Shown piece after piece: positions 1 through 7,421 of a DNA stretch of 56,510 nt. A model generated the notes under the pieces. That model searched no databases and was not told the DNA's origin. It was given only the letters and a program-made list of their open reading frames with translations. Source of the stretch: Sphingomonadaceae bacterium (GTDB lineage Bacteria > Pseudomonadota > Alphaproteobacteria > Sphingomonadales > Sphingomonadaceae); the NCBI GenBank assembly GCA_947477745.1, contig CANJUF010000020.1, positions 1-56,510 on the forward strand, read 5' to 3'. Position numbers and translations under genes: made by a program. Within the stretch, counting starts at the first letter, position 1. Every line of letters starts with the position of its first letter.

Positions 1-293
1 TCCTGCTCGAAAACTACTTCCTGCCCGGCGACCTCGAAGCCCAGATCGGGGCCTTCATCGAGCACTATAATCACCAGCGCTACCACGAAAGCCTGAGCAA
101 CGTGACGCCAGCGGACGCCTACTTCGGCAGGGACAAAGCAATCCTCGCCGAGCGCGCCCGCATCAAACGTATCACCATCGAACATCGCCGCTTGCAACAC
201 CGCAAGATCGCCGCATAAACATCAGCCCCCAGATGAGGCCGACACTCCACTAATCTAAGCCGCCAACTGTCTCAAATAATCTGACGACGAACA
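1..293 (+). mobile_element. Right end of an IS3-family insertion sequence
   Basis: The first bases carry the 3' end of a transposase, followed by about 75 bases of non-coding DNA. That tail contains two related tracts, around 247-268 and 271-290, of the form CTC-A-TAATCT-A-G-CG, and the last ends in CA near 293, as IS3-family termini (TG...CA) do. The left end and most of the element lie outside the window. The exact right boundary is inferred from the terminal dinucleotide and from a coding-like frame starting just after it; the target duplication cannot be checked here. Confidence 0.6.
3..218 (+). CDS. IS3-family transposase, C-terminal fragment (gene starts before the window)
   Basis: An open frame enters from the window edge and stops with TAA at 216-218, giving 71 residues. 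It contains the end of an rve-type integrase core: HYNHQRYHES followed by TPADAYFGR, and a basic tail ending HRKIAA. The YN-x-x-R-x-H-xS/L-x-x-TP pattern is typical of OrfB-type DDE transposases of the IS3 family, where it follows the catalytic glutamate. The DDE residues themselves lie upstream, outside the window. The gene is probably intact outside the window, but this cannot be seen. Confidence 0.8.
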   Translation: MLENYFLPGDLEAQIGAFIEHYNHQRYHESLSNVTPADAYFGRDKAILAERARIKRITIEHRRLQHRKIAA

Positions 294-432
294 ATTGTCG
301 AATGGCAGCTTGATCATTGGGATCGGTACCAAGATACAAGGTGCATGTAGCTTGGCGGTGGAATTGCCGCTCCGTTTGGGGAGGAACCACATGGGGAGAA
401 TCGAATTTGCGGCAAATTGGACCGCGTGCTGA
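294..432 (+). pseudogene. Tail of an unidentified gene cut by the insertion sequence
   Basis: Directly after the insertion-sequence end, a frame stays open to TGA at 430-432, one base before the ATG of the next gene. The translation (about 45 codons, with GTKIQGACSLAVELPLRLG followed by a short hydrophobic-polar end) looks protein-like, but I do not recognise its family. A good Shine-Dalgarno (GGGGAGGAA, 379-387) precedes an internal ATG at 391 in the same frame, so a 13-residue peptide could be made and coupled to the phosphotransferase. It may be the end of a truncated operon partner or a chance frame. Confidence 0.3.
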
Positions 433-433
433 C

Positions 434-1414
434 ATGCGAGATCTGGAACAACTAGCCGAGGCACTACGAAATTATCTGCCTGACGGCGAAAATATTGCGG
501 CGATCGGTCCGCTTACCACCGGCTTCTCCAACGAAACCTACCTGATCGAGGGGCTCGACGTGATCCTGCGTCTACCGCCTGCAGCCGGTGCAATGCTGGA
601 AGGGCACGATGTCTTGGGCCAGGGTCGGATCTACCAGGAGCTGGCAGCACTTTCGAGTGCGCCACCGGTCCCGAGGATTGTCGCAATCTGCGCGGATCCC
701 GGCGTCATTGGTGTGCCGTTCTTTGTCATGGAGCGCATCGATGGCGAATCGATCGACGACATGGTTATGACGCCGTGGTTGATCGATGGAAGCGATGCCT
801 TGCGCAGGCGGATCTGCACCGACTGGATCTCGGCATTTTCCGCCCTGTCAAATCTGGAGCCGCTGCCCGTGCTCGGCTCGGTCGTCTCGCCCGAAGACGA
901 TGTCCGTATGTGGCGCCAGTTTGCCTTGAAAGCAGAATGCCTCGAACTGGCCGGGCTGTTCGACCGCTTGCTGGCCATGCCTGCCCCAATCAGCGGACCG
1001 CCGGCCGTCGTCCATGGTGATCCCAAACTGTCCAATCTGATGTGGCGAAACCAGCGCATCGCGGCGATGCTCGATTGGGAAATGGCGCTCAACGGGGAGC
1101 CGCTGGCTAACCTTGGATATATGCTGTTTTTCTTCGCTAGCGAACATCACGTCGCCTCCCGCGCGCAGAAACTGCCCGGAATGCTGATTCGCGAAGAGGC
1201 CATCAAACTGTGGGAAGAGGTGTCGGGCCGCTCGGCACAGGGCATAGTCTGGCACGAGATTGCCCAGATCGGCAAGACTGCAGCTATTATCGCCGAGGGC
1301 GTCAACATGGCAAATACCGGGCGCAGCAATGATCCTCGGCTCGAAGTGTTCAAGCAGAACATCGGTTATTTTCTCGGCGCCATGGCTGGCATGGTCAGCG
1401 ACGCCGGGCTCTGA
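434..1414 (+). CDS. Phosphotransferase family protein (aminoglycoside/choline kinase-like)
   Basis: This 326-residue protein has the APH/choline-kinase fold signature: a catalytic loop HGDPKLSN (His194, Asp196, Asn201) and a metal-binding DWE at 214-216. An N-terminal stretch with GFSNETYLI (about residues 30-38) matches the nucleotide-binding loop of this family. In catabolic clusters, relatives (ACAD10-like) accompany acyl-CoA metabolism and may phosphorylate hydroxy-acyl or alcohol substrates. That role is inference. I chose the ATG at 434 because the longer frame upstream encodes unlike sequence and a preceding frame stops at 432. The gene is 17 bases from the next and probably co-transcribed. 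Confidence 0.75.
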   Translation: MRDLEQLAEALRNYLPDGENIAAIGPLTTGFSNETYLIEGLDVILRLPPAAGAMLEGHDVLGQGRIYQELAALSSAPPVPRIVAICADPGVIGVPFFVMERIDGESIDDMVMTPWLIDGSDALRRRICTDWISAFSALSNLEPLPVLGSVVSPEDDVRMWRQFALKAECLELAGLFDRLLAMPAPISGPPAVVHGDPKLSNLMWRNQRIAAMLDWEMALNGEPLANLGYMLFFFASEHHVASRAQKLPGMLIREEAIKLWEEVSGRSAQGIVWHEIAQIGKTAAIIAEGVNMANTGRSNDPRLEVFKQNIGYFLGAMAGMVSDAGL

Positions 1415-1431
1415 GCCCTGAAAGGAAAGAG

Positions 1432-2613
1432 ATGATTCCCTCGATTGCCCCACTCACCGCTGCCGACGAGCACTTCAACCATCAGATCGTCAACACCCAT
1501 GGCGCGGTCGGCACGCCAGATCGGGCCTGGACCGAAAAGGCTTGGTTCACCCTGATGCGCAAGGATGGGCAGTTGCAGGTCAATTTCGGCCTAGGAAAGT
1601 ACGCAAACCGCAACATTGTCGATGGCTTCGCCGGTGTCCAGCAAGGCACCCAGCAGCGCACCGTCCGCGCCAGCCGACTGTTGGATGACGATCTCGACAG
1701 CGTGGATGTCGGCCCGCTCAGTTACGAAGTAATCGACCCGTATAAAGCCATCCGCCTGACCCTGGCTGAGAATTCCGCCCAACCGATCCGCTTCGATCTG
1801 ACCTTTCACGCTACCATGCCGGCCTTCTTCGAAAACCGCGATGTTGTGGTGCATGAAGGCCGAACAGCGTCCGACGTGATCCGCTTCCATCAAGCGGGCA
1901 CGGTGTCTGGCTGGATCGAGATCGACGGCGAGCGTCAAGAGGTGAACCCGGAAGAATGGTTCGGCTTCCGCGACCGCAGCTGGGGCGTGCGTGAACATGT
2001 GGGGCTGGATCCGACCGATCTTGTCCCGGCCGCGCTCGGCACCAAGAGCGGCAGCACCGGCGGCAACAAGACCGGCGCAGCCTACCACTTCAACTGGCTG
2101 GTCTCGAAGATCGACCGGCCCGACGGCACCAGCTACGATTTGGCATACTATTTCCGCGATTTTGGGGGCGACGGCCCGCCGCAATTCTTCTGCGGCTATA
2201 TCAATGAGAGTGACGGCCTGCAGACGCCGATCCTGCAACTTTATCCTGAAATCGATTATCGCGCATCCGACCGGGGCGCCATGCGCGGAACGGTAACTGC
2301 GCTGCTGGCGGGCAAGGGCAAGCAAATTGTCGAACGTGTTTTCGAGATTGAGGTTATCAATCCCGAAATGGGCTTTCGCTTGTTGCCGGGCATGTATGGA
2401 GAATGGAAAGGACAGCTCCATGGCAGCTTCAAGGGCGAGAACTTCCTAGATGGTGAATGCATCGACGATGTGAACAATCCGGATAAGCTGGCCGAAACCT
2501 ATCGCTGGCAGATCCGAGACCGCCCGATCCGCATCCGCGAAGGCGAAAATTCCGGATATGGCGACATGGAAAGCATTATCCTGGGCGACTATCCTGGCGT
2601 GCGCATCGTCTGA
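1432..2613 (+). CDS. Uncharacterised 393-residue protein (DUF7064/7065-like)
   Basis: The protein starts at ATG 1432 behind an AAGGAAAGAG ribosome site and has no signal peptide or membrane segment. A central block around residues 172-190 (EWFGFRDRSWGVR) resembles the carotenoid 1,2-hydratase/AttH lipocalin-like domains, in which GxRDxSWG is the hallmark. Related proteins, from memory, sit beside phosphotransferases in actinobacterial and sphingomonad degradation clusters, as here. No catalytic residues can be assigned. It probably forms an operon with the phosphotransferase. The function is unknown; a lipocalin-like fold that binds a hydrophobic molecule is a reasonable guess, no more. Confidence 0.55.
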   Translation: MIPSIAPLTAADEHFNHQIVNTHGAVGTPDRAWTEKAWFTLMRKDGQLQVNFGLGKYANRNIVDGFAGVQQGTQQRTVRASRLLDDDLDSVDVGPLSYEVIDPYKAIRLTLAENSAQPIRFDLTFHATMPAFFENRDVVVHEGRTASDVIRFHQAGTVSGWIEIDGERQEVNPEEWFGFRDRSWGVREHVGLDPTDLVPAALGTKSGSTGGNKTGAAYHFNWLVSKIDRPDGTSYDLAYYFRDFGGDGPPQFFCGYINESDGLQTPILQLYPEIDYRASDRGAMRGTVTALLAGKGKQIVERVFEIEVINPEMGFRLLPGMYGEWKGQLHGSFKGENFLDGECIDDVNNPDKLAETYRWQIRDRPIRIREGENSGYGDMESIILGDYPGVRIV

Positions 2614-2710
2614 TCTGACAGTGAGGCGCATGACTGTGTCTCGCCAGCCGGTCGTCATCGCGGCGCGAAAGCGGATAGGCAGAATCTCCGCTGCCTCAAA
2701 GACACTGAAG

Positions 2711-2738
2711 TTGATTAATCAGGTTACACTGCTATCGA
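2711..2738 (+). promoter_or_regulatory. Possible promoter with palindromic operator
   Basis: In the 310-base gap before the SnoaL pair there is a TTGATT hexamer (2711-2716) and, 16 bases later, TATCGA (2733-2738), a weak sigma-70-like pair. A perfect 10-base palindrome TGATTAATCA (2712-2721) overlaps the -35 element, where a repressor or activator could bind. No regulator gene is adjacent. The rest of the gap shows no other clear signal except a short frame at 2806-2922. Confidence 0.3.
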
Positions 2739-2805
2739 TCCATTCTTAACGACTGTTCATTCAAAGCGGATGTAGGGTATAGCATTGAAAGTGCGCCACG
2801 ATTTC

Positions 2806-2922
2806 ATGCGGATGATTCGCATCGCTTTGACTGAAAGCTCGCAGACGGATCCGAGCCGGCAGACCTATATCGAGAACGTCCAGTGGTTCGGCGAAGAATT
2901 CATCGCAAGACTGCGGGGCTGA
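2806..2922 (+). pseudogene. 38-codon reading-frame remnant upstream of the SnoaL pair
   Basis: An ATG-initiated frame of 38 codons ends with TGA at 2920-2922, one base before the GTG start of the next gene. The frame is open a little further upstream, to a TAG at 2773-2775. The translation contains MRMIRIALTESSQ and ends WFGEEFIARLRG, which resembles the amphipathic end of a TetR-type regulator or an enzyme tail, but it is too short to identify. It may be a decayed gene end or a coupled leader peptide. Confidence 0.25.
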
Positions 2923-2923
2923 C

Positions 2924-3382
2924 GTGAGCGGACTGGTAGGCATCGAAAAGCTCAAGGCGCTGGAGGAGATCAAACTGCTCAAGGCGCGGCGGGACCGGGC
3001 TGCGAATACCAAGGACTGGGCGCTGTACGAGGCGCTCCACGCGCCCGATCATGTCTCCGAGAACGGCGATTACGGGCGGTGGACCAGCGCGGCGGAAATG
3101 ATCGCCAATACGCGAAAGAGCATGGAAAACCTCGTCACCCTGCACCATTCGCACACACCCGAGATCGAGTTCGAAACTCCAACCCTGGCACGCTGCATCT
3201 GGGCGATGGAGGGCATGTCGTTCTGGCAGCTGGGTGGCCAGGAACACTGGTTCCAGGCGTTCGGCCACTATTTCGAAACCTGCGAGAAACGCGACGAGCG
3301 CTGGGTCTACACCAGCCGCGCGCTCAAGTATTACCACACACGCAGATCGCCTGGGGCCGCATGGCCGCCGAAGATCGACTGA
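2924..3382 (+). CDS. SnoaL-like (NTF2 superfamily) protein, copy 1 of a tandem pair
   Basis: This 152-residue protein has the SnoaL_4-type arrangement: an N-terminal helix with EEIKLLKARRDRA, the TKDW-LYEALHAPDH segment, and paired strands ending in RWVYTSRALKYY. Family members are small cone-shaped barrels that act as isomerases, dehydratases or hydrolases of cyclic substrates, and many have no known reaction. Its neighbour at 3400-3855 is clearly a paralog. The start is GTG at 2924, directly after a TGA. It lies 17 bases upstream of the second copy, and both precede a KstD-like flavoenzyme, so work on a cyclic ketone-like intermediate is plausible but inferred. Confidence 0.75.
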   Translation: MSGLVGIEKLKALEEIKLLKARRDRAANTKDWALYEALHAPDHVSENGDYGRWTSAAEMIANTRKSMENLVTLHHSHTPEIEFETPTLARCIWAMEGMSFWQLGGQEHWFQAFGHYFETCEKRDERWVYTSRALKYYHTRRSPGAAWPPKID

Positions 3383-3399
3383 ACCGAGGAAGCACATAC

Positions 3400-3855
3400 A
3401 TGACAGGCATGAGCGATATCGAAACCCTCCTCGCCATTGAGGAAATCAAGCTGCTCAAGGCACGGCGCGACCGGGCCTGTGATACCAAGGACTGGGAACT
3501 CTATCGCGCATTGCACGCTGATGACCATGTTTCCCATAATGATGGCCACGATCGCTGGGAATCGGCGGACGTTATGATCGCCAACGTCAAGGCGTTGCTC
3601 GACAAGGGGCGGACCACCGTCCACCACTCACACACTCCGGACATCACTTTTGAATCATCGACCAAGGCCAAGGGTATCTGGGGCATGGAAGACTACATCT
3701 TCGATTCCGAAACCGGTGACCTGCTGATCCACGGCTTCGGCTTCTACCACGAGACTTATGAGAAACGGGACGGGAAGTGGCTTTTCACCAGCCGCCAACT
3801 CAAGCGCACACACGTTCGCGAAATGCCCGAAGCGGCCTTTGCCCGGCAGAACTGA
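3400..3855 (+). CDS. SnoaL-like (NTF2 superfamily) protein, copy 2 of a tandem pair
   Basis: This 151-residue protein shares with the preceding one the blocks EEIKLLKARRDRA, TKDW-LYRALHA-DHVS, SA--MIAN and HHSHTP-I-FE, so the two arose by duplication. A His-His-Ser-His motif (near residues 75-78 here) is kept in both and could be in the pocket. I chose the ATG at 3400, which has an AGGA ribosome site about ten bases upstream. An ATG nine bases later is also possible. The TGA at 3853-3855 is one base before the ATG of the flavoprotein gene, so translation is probably coupled. Confidence 0.75.
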   Translation: MTGMSDIETLLAIEEIKLLKARRDRACDTKDWELYRALHADDHVSHNDGHDRWESADVMIANVKALLDKGRTTVHHSHTPDITFESSTKAKGIWGMEDYIFDSETGDLLIHGFGFYHETYEKRDGKWLFTSRQLKRTHVREMPEAAFARQN

Positions 3856-3856
3856 G

Positions 3857-5527
3857 ATGAGCGGATTCGACGAAACCTACGACTATGTCGTGGTCGGCAG
3901 CGGCGGCGGCTCGATGTGTTCGGCGCTGGTCATGCGACAGGCGGGAAAGTCGGTGCTGGTAATCGAGAAGACGCCCCATATCGGCGGCACCTCGGCGCGT
4001 TCGGGCGGAGTGATGTGGATCCCCAACAACCGCTTTATGAAGCGCGACGGGGTCGAAGACAGTTTCGAAAAGTCGATGACCTATCTCGAAGCAGTCTCGG
4101 GCGGCCGCAACGACACGCCCGGCTCCACCTACGAACGCCGACGTACCTATGTCGAACAGGGCACGCGCATGGTCGATTTCCTGGTCGATCAGGGTATCAA
4201 GTTGAACCGTATCGCGTACTGGCCGGACTATTACGACGAAATGCCGGGCGGCTCGCAGCAGGGCCGCACGGTTGTAGCGGAACTGTTCAATGTCAACGAA
4301 CTGGGACCATGGAAGGAGAAGCTCCAACCCAATTTCATGACCTTGATGGCCCCGCTCGATGAAATGCTCAAACTGCAATACATCAAGAAGTCCTGGGAAG
4401 CCAAGAAGCTGGCGGTAAAGATGGTGCTGCGCACGATCGGCGCCAAGCTGACCGGCAAGCATTTTATCACAGCGGGAGGGGCCCTGCAGGGGCGGATGCT
4501 GCAAGCCGCGGTCAAGGCCGGGGTCGAATTCCGCACCGAAGCACCGGTGCGAGAATTGATCATCGAAGACCGCACAGTGACTGGCGTGGCGATAATCGTC
4601 GATGGCAAGCCTTTCCGGATCGGCGCGCGGCTTGGCGTGCTGATCAATGCGGGCGGTTTCTCGCACAATCAGGCGATGCGCGATCAGTACCAGCCCGGTA
4701 CCTCGGCCAAGTGGACCAACACCATCGAAGGCGACACCGGCGAGATGATCCAGGAGATGATGCGTCATGGTGCTGCCATCGGCCAAATGGAAGAGATGGT
4801 CGGCAACCAGATGTCGTTCCCGCCGGGCACCGCAAACGATCCGGTCAAGCCGGTGGTGCAAGGCGTAACGGCCTCGCCGCACTGCATTCTCGTCGATCAG
4901 TCTGGCGTTCGCTACATGAACGAAGGTGGTTCATACATGGCCTATTGCAAGGGCATGCTGGAGCGCAACCGCGAGGTTCCCGCCGTGCCGAGCTGGGCGA
5001 TCATGGACCAGCAGTTCATGAAGCAATATATGCTAGCGGGTTCGATGCCGGGCTCGAAAAAGCCTGCCGAGTGGTTCGAATCGGGCTTCCTCAAGAAGGC
5101 GGACAGCATCGAAGAGCTCGCGGCATTGATAAAGATCGATCCGGCTGCTCTCGTTGCGACTGTCGAGCGCTTCAACGGCTTCGTCGCCAAGAACCACGAC
5201 GATGATTTCAATCGCGGTGACCGGGCTTATGATCGCTGGCTGGGCGATCCGTTCCACCCGAAGAATGCCTCCCTGGGTTCGATCAGCGAAGGTCCGTTCT
5301 ATGCAATGGCTGTGGTGCCCGGCGATGTCGGTACTTATGGCGGCGTCGTTACCGACCCGCAGGCCCGCGTGTTGCGGGAAGATGGCTCGGTGATCGAGGG
5401 CCTTTATGCCACCGGAATCTCCACGGCATCGGTGATGGGCCGCGTCTATCCCGGCGCCGGCGCCAGCGTTGGCCCGTCCTTCGTCTGGGGCTATGTCGCG
5501 GCCAGGCATGCCCTTGGTGCCACCTGA
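3857..5527 (+). CDS. FAD-dependent oxidoreductase of the 3-ketosteroid-1-dehydrogenase/fumarate reductase family
   Basis: This 556-residue flavoprotein begins with a Rossmann FAD loop, GSGGGS at residues 14-19, followed by the GGTSARSGG segment typical of the FAD_binding_2 family. The C-terminal end carries the FAD-contacting block YATG...VYPGAGASVGPSFVWG, which matches the KstD group (tyrosine followed by glycines). Family members introduce a double bond next to a ketone in steroid A rings or related cyclic ketones. The exact substrate is unknown. The start at ATG 3857 leaves one base after the stop of the SnoaL gene. There is no signal peptide. A 157-base gap with no clear terminator follows. 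Confidence 0.8.
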   Translation: MSGFDETYDYVVVGSGGGSMCSALVMRQAGKSVLVIEKTPHIGGTSARSGGVMWIPNNRFMKRDGVEDSFEKSMTYLEAVSGGRNDTPGSTYERRRTYVEQGTRMVDFLVDQGIKLNRIAYWPDYYDEMPGGSQQGRTVVAELFNVNELGPWKEKLQPNFMTLMAPLDEMLKLQYIKKSWEAKKLAVKMVLRTIGAKLTGKHFITAGGALQGRMLQAAVKAGVEFRTEAPVRELIIEDRTVTGVAIIVDGKPFRIGARLGVLINAGGFSHNQAMRDQYQPGTSAKWTNTIEGDTGEMIQEMMRHGAAIGQMEEMVGNQMSFPPGTANDPVKPVVQGVTASPHCILVDQSGVRYMNEGGSYMAYCKGMLERNREVPAVPSWAIMDQQFMKQYMLAGSMPGSKKPAEWFESGFLKKADSIEELAALIKIDPAALVATVERFNGFVAKNHDDDFNRGDRAYDRWLGDPFHPKNASLGSISEGPFYAMAVVPGDVGTYGGVVTDPQARVLREDGSVIEGLYATGISTASVMGRVYPGAGASVGPSFVWGYVAARHALGAT

Positions 5528-5684
5528 CAACCAGCAGAGACATTGTATTGCTGGCAAAGAATGCCGCCACAATGGAGCATCACTGGAACACGAGTGATAT
5601 TCCCCTCGAAGTCGTCTGGCTTGATCGCGTTTGAATACCTGGCAGGCATGCTGCCCGAATAAGACTTAGACTACCTGCCACTCA

Positions 5685-6656
5685 TTAGTTCTGCAGAACG
5701 TCTGCGATGAAGCGGCGAACTTCTCGGTCAATCTGCTCGCCTTCTGGCGTACCGGGAAAGCCGGTGTGCGGCCCTGCCTCGGTAACGTGAAGCTCCGCCG
5801 GAACGTCCGCAGCGCGCAGGGCACGATGCATTCGGACGGTATTCGACAGGTAAAGGTCCCTCGTACCGGTGGTCAACAGCGTAGGTGGGAACCCTTTTGT
5901 GAAGTCCCCGAACAGGGGCGAGAGATAAGGGTGTCGCAGGTCTTGCCCGTTTGCGTAGAGCAAGTTGACCGGCATCAGCGGACGAAGGCCGGGATCGATC
6001 CCGAGATTGGTCTGGAAGCTGTCGCCCGACTCGGTAAGGTCGATCTCCGGCGTGTTAAGTACTGCGCCCGCGGGCAGCGGCAAGCCCTCATCGCGGGCGC
6101 GCAGGATCAGCGCAGCGGCCAGATTGCCACCAGCCGAACCACCATGGATGACAATCTCCTCGGGTGTGCGCTCGGCCAGCAAGGCCCGGTAGGCCGCCAC
6201 ACAATCATCAAGCGCGGCCGGGTAAGGATGCTCGGGCGGCATGCGATAATCAACCGTCCATATCCGCCGCTGGACTCGCGCAGCAAGGCCAATCCCCATC
6301 ATGCGGCAAAGCTCGCCGCCGCACATGATCAGCCCGCCGCCATGCATGTCGAGGATGACGCCGCGGCTGTCATCGGGCAGTCCGGGAGGAGCGATGTCGA
6401 ACACGCGGGCGCCGCCAGCGTCCCGCTCCGCGACTTTGGCCGGAACGACCTCGCAGATCTGCGACAGCAGGGGTAAGACGGCTTGATCGACTGCGGCCAC
6501 ATATGCTTGCCATCCGGCCTTGTCATCAAGGGCGGGATAGGTGAGCGGTTCGGGCTGAGGGGCAAGGTAAATCCGCGCGCCTTCGCCCAGGTGGGCGGGC
6601 TCGCATATGTCTCTGGCGGGAATGTGAACCGCAACCTTGCCGGCACTGTCGCTCAT
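5685..6656 (-). CDS. Alpha/beta hydrolase, hormone-sensitive-lipase-type esterase
   Basis: This 323-residue protein has the HSL-family oxyanion motif HGGG (105-108) and the nucleophile elbow GGSAG (172-176, Ser174). The likely acid and base are Asp267 in TGTRD and His297 in AGPHTG. Such enzymes cleave short-chain carboxylic esters in the cytoplasm. I chose ATG 6656 over the longer frame because a GGGAG ribosome site lies about ten bases upstream and the extra residues have no family match. It is divergent from the cupin gene, and the 199-base gap between them must hold both promoters. It could hydrolyse an ester made by a Baeyer-Villiger step, but no such gene is close. Confidence 0.85.
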   Translation of the reverse strand: MSDSAGKVAVHIPARDICEPAHLGEGARIYLAPQPEPLTYPALDDKAGWQAYVAAVDQAVLPLLSQICEVVPAKVAERDAGGARVFDIAPPGLPDDSRGVILDMHGGGLIMCGGELCRMMGIGLAARVQRRIWTVDYRMPPEHPYPAALDDCVAAYRALLAERTPEEIVIHGGSAGGNLAAALILRARDEGLPLPAGAVLNTPEIDLTESGDSFQTNLGIDPGLRPLMPVNLLYANGQDLRHPYLSPLFGDFTKGFPPTLLTTGTRDLYLSNTVRMHRALRAADVPAELHVTEAGPHTGFPGTPEGEQIDREVRRFIADVLQN

Positions 6657-6855
6657 GTATCGATAGCTCCCTGACTCGTGCAGTCGCGGTAGGTCGAACA
6701 GGCCGGAACCGCAACAGGTTCGCCCTGTCAATCTGTGCCGCTGTGGCTCAGACTGGCCAGGACATATTGAACATGCCCTTGCGCATTAATGCCGGTTGGC
6801 ATAGCCTTTGCCGGTTCGGGCAGGCCCGGAAAAGTACCTCGCACTGGAGAGCGAG

Positions 6856-7374
6856 ATGACACAGGACGAAGCACCGACTGTCGGATTTACTATCTTTCGG
6901 GCCAAGGATGCGCCCGGCCTGATGGAAGCGGCATGCATGAGCATCGCGCCACGAACGGAGATCCAGGCTGAAGGCCTGAAGCAGGTCATGGCGGCTGGCT
7001 ATGGCGAAGGCGAACAATGCAAGGTGCTCGTCAACTTGCCCGGCTTCAGCCTGACCCATGCATGGATGAAGACCGATTATCCGCTTACCCTTCACAGTCA
7101 CGATTCTGACTGCCTCTATTACGTCGTGGCGGGAGACCTAACACTCGGAACTGAGGAACTTGGGCCGCAGGACTGCTTCTTCGTTCCTGCTGGCGTTCCA
7201 TATACATACAGGCCCGGACCAAACGGCGTGGAAGTTCTGGAGTTCCGTCACGCTACCCAATTCAACTTCGTGAATTACTCAAAGAGTGCTGTCTTCTATG
7301 ACAAGGCAGCGAAAACTTGTGCGGCCAATCTCGAAACATGGCGCTCTGCGAAGCCGCCATCGCAAATGGCTTGA
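6856..7374 (+). CDS. Cupin-domain protein
   Basis: This 172-residue protein has one cupin barrel. The metal-binding first motif is HSHDSDCLYYVVAG (from about residue 78), and the second is around PAGVPYTYRPGPNGVEVLEFR, where the usual histidine is replaced. Single-domain cupins of this kind may be dioxygenases, isomerases or binding proteins. The ATG at 6856 is preceded by GGAGAGCGAG. A TTG at 6808 gives a longer version that looks less likely. It is 47 bases from the Rieske oxygenase start and probably forms an operon with it. Confidence 0.75.
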   Translation: MTQDEAPTVGFTIFRAKDAPGLMEAACMSIAPRTEIQAEGLKQVMAAGYGEGEQCKVLVNLPGFSLTHAWMKTDYPLTLHSHDSDCLYYVVAGDLTLGTEELGPQDCFFVPAGVPYTYRPGPNGVEVLEFRHATQFNFVNYSKSAVFYDKAAKTCAANLETWRSAKPPSQMA

Positions 7375-7421
7375 ATGCGGGAAAAACCGTAATACTGCTG
7401 CATGAGGCAAAAGGAAGAATG

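Noticed and set aside
5528..5684. A terminator after the KstD-like gene
   Set aside because: There is a weak CCAGCA/TGCTGG hairpin near 5532 but no T-run, so it was not listed.
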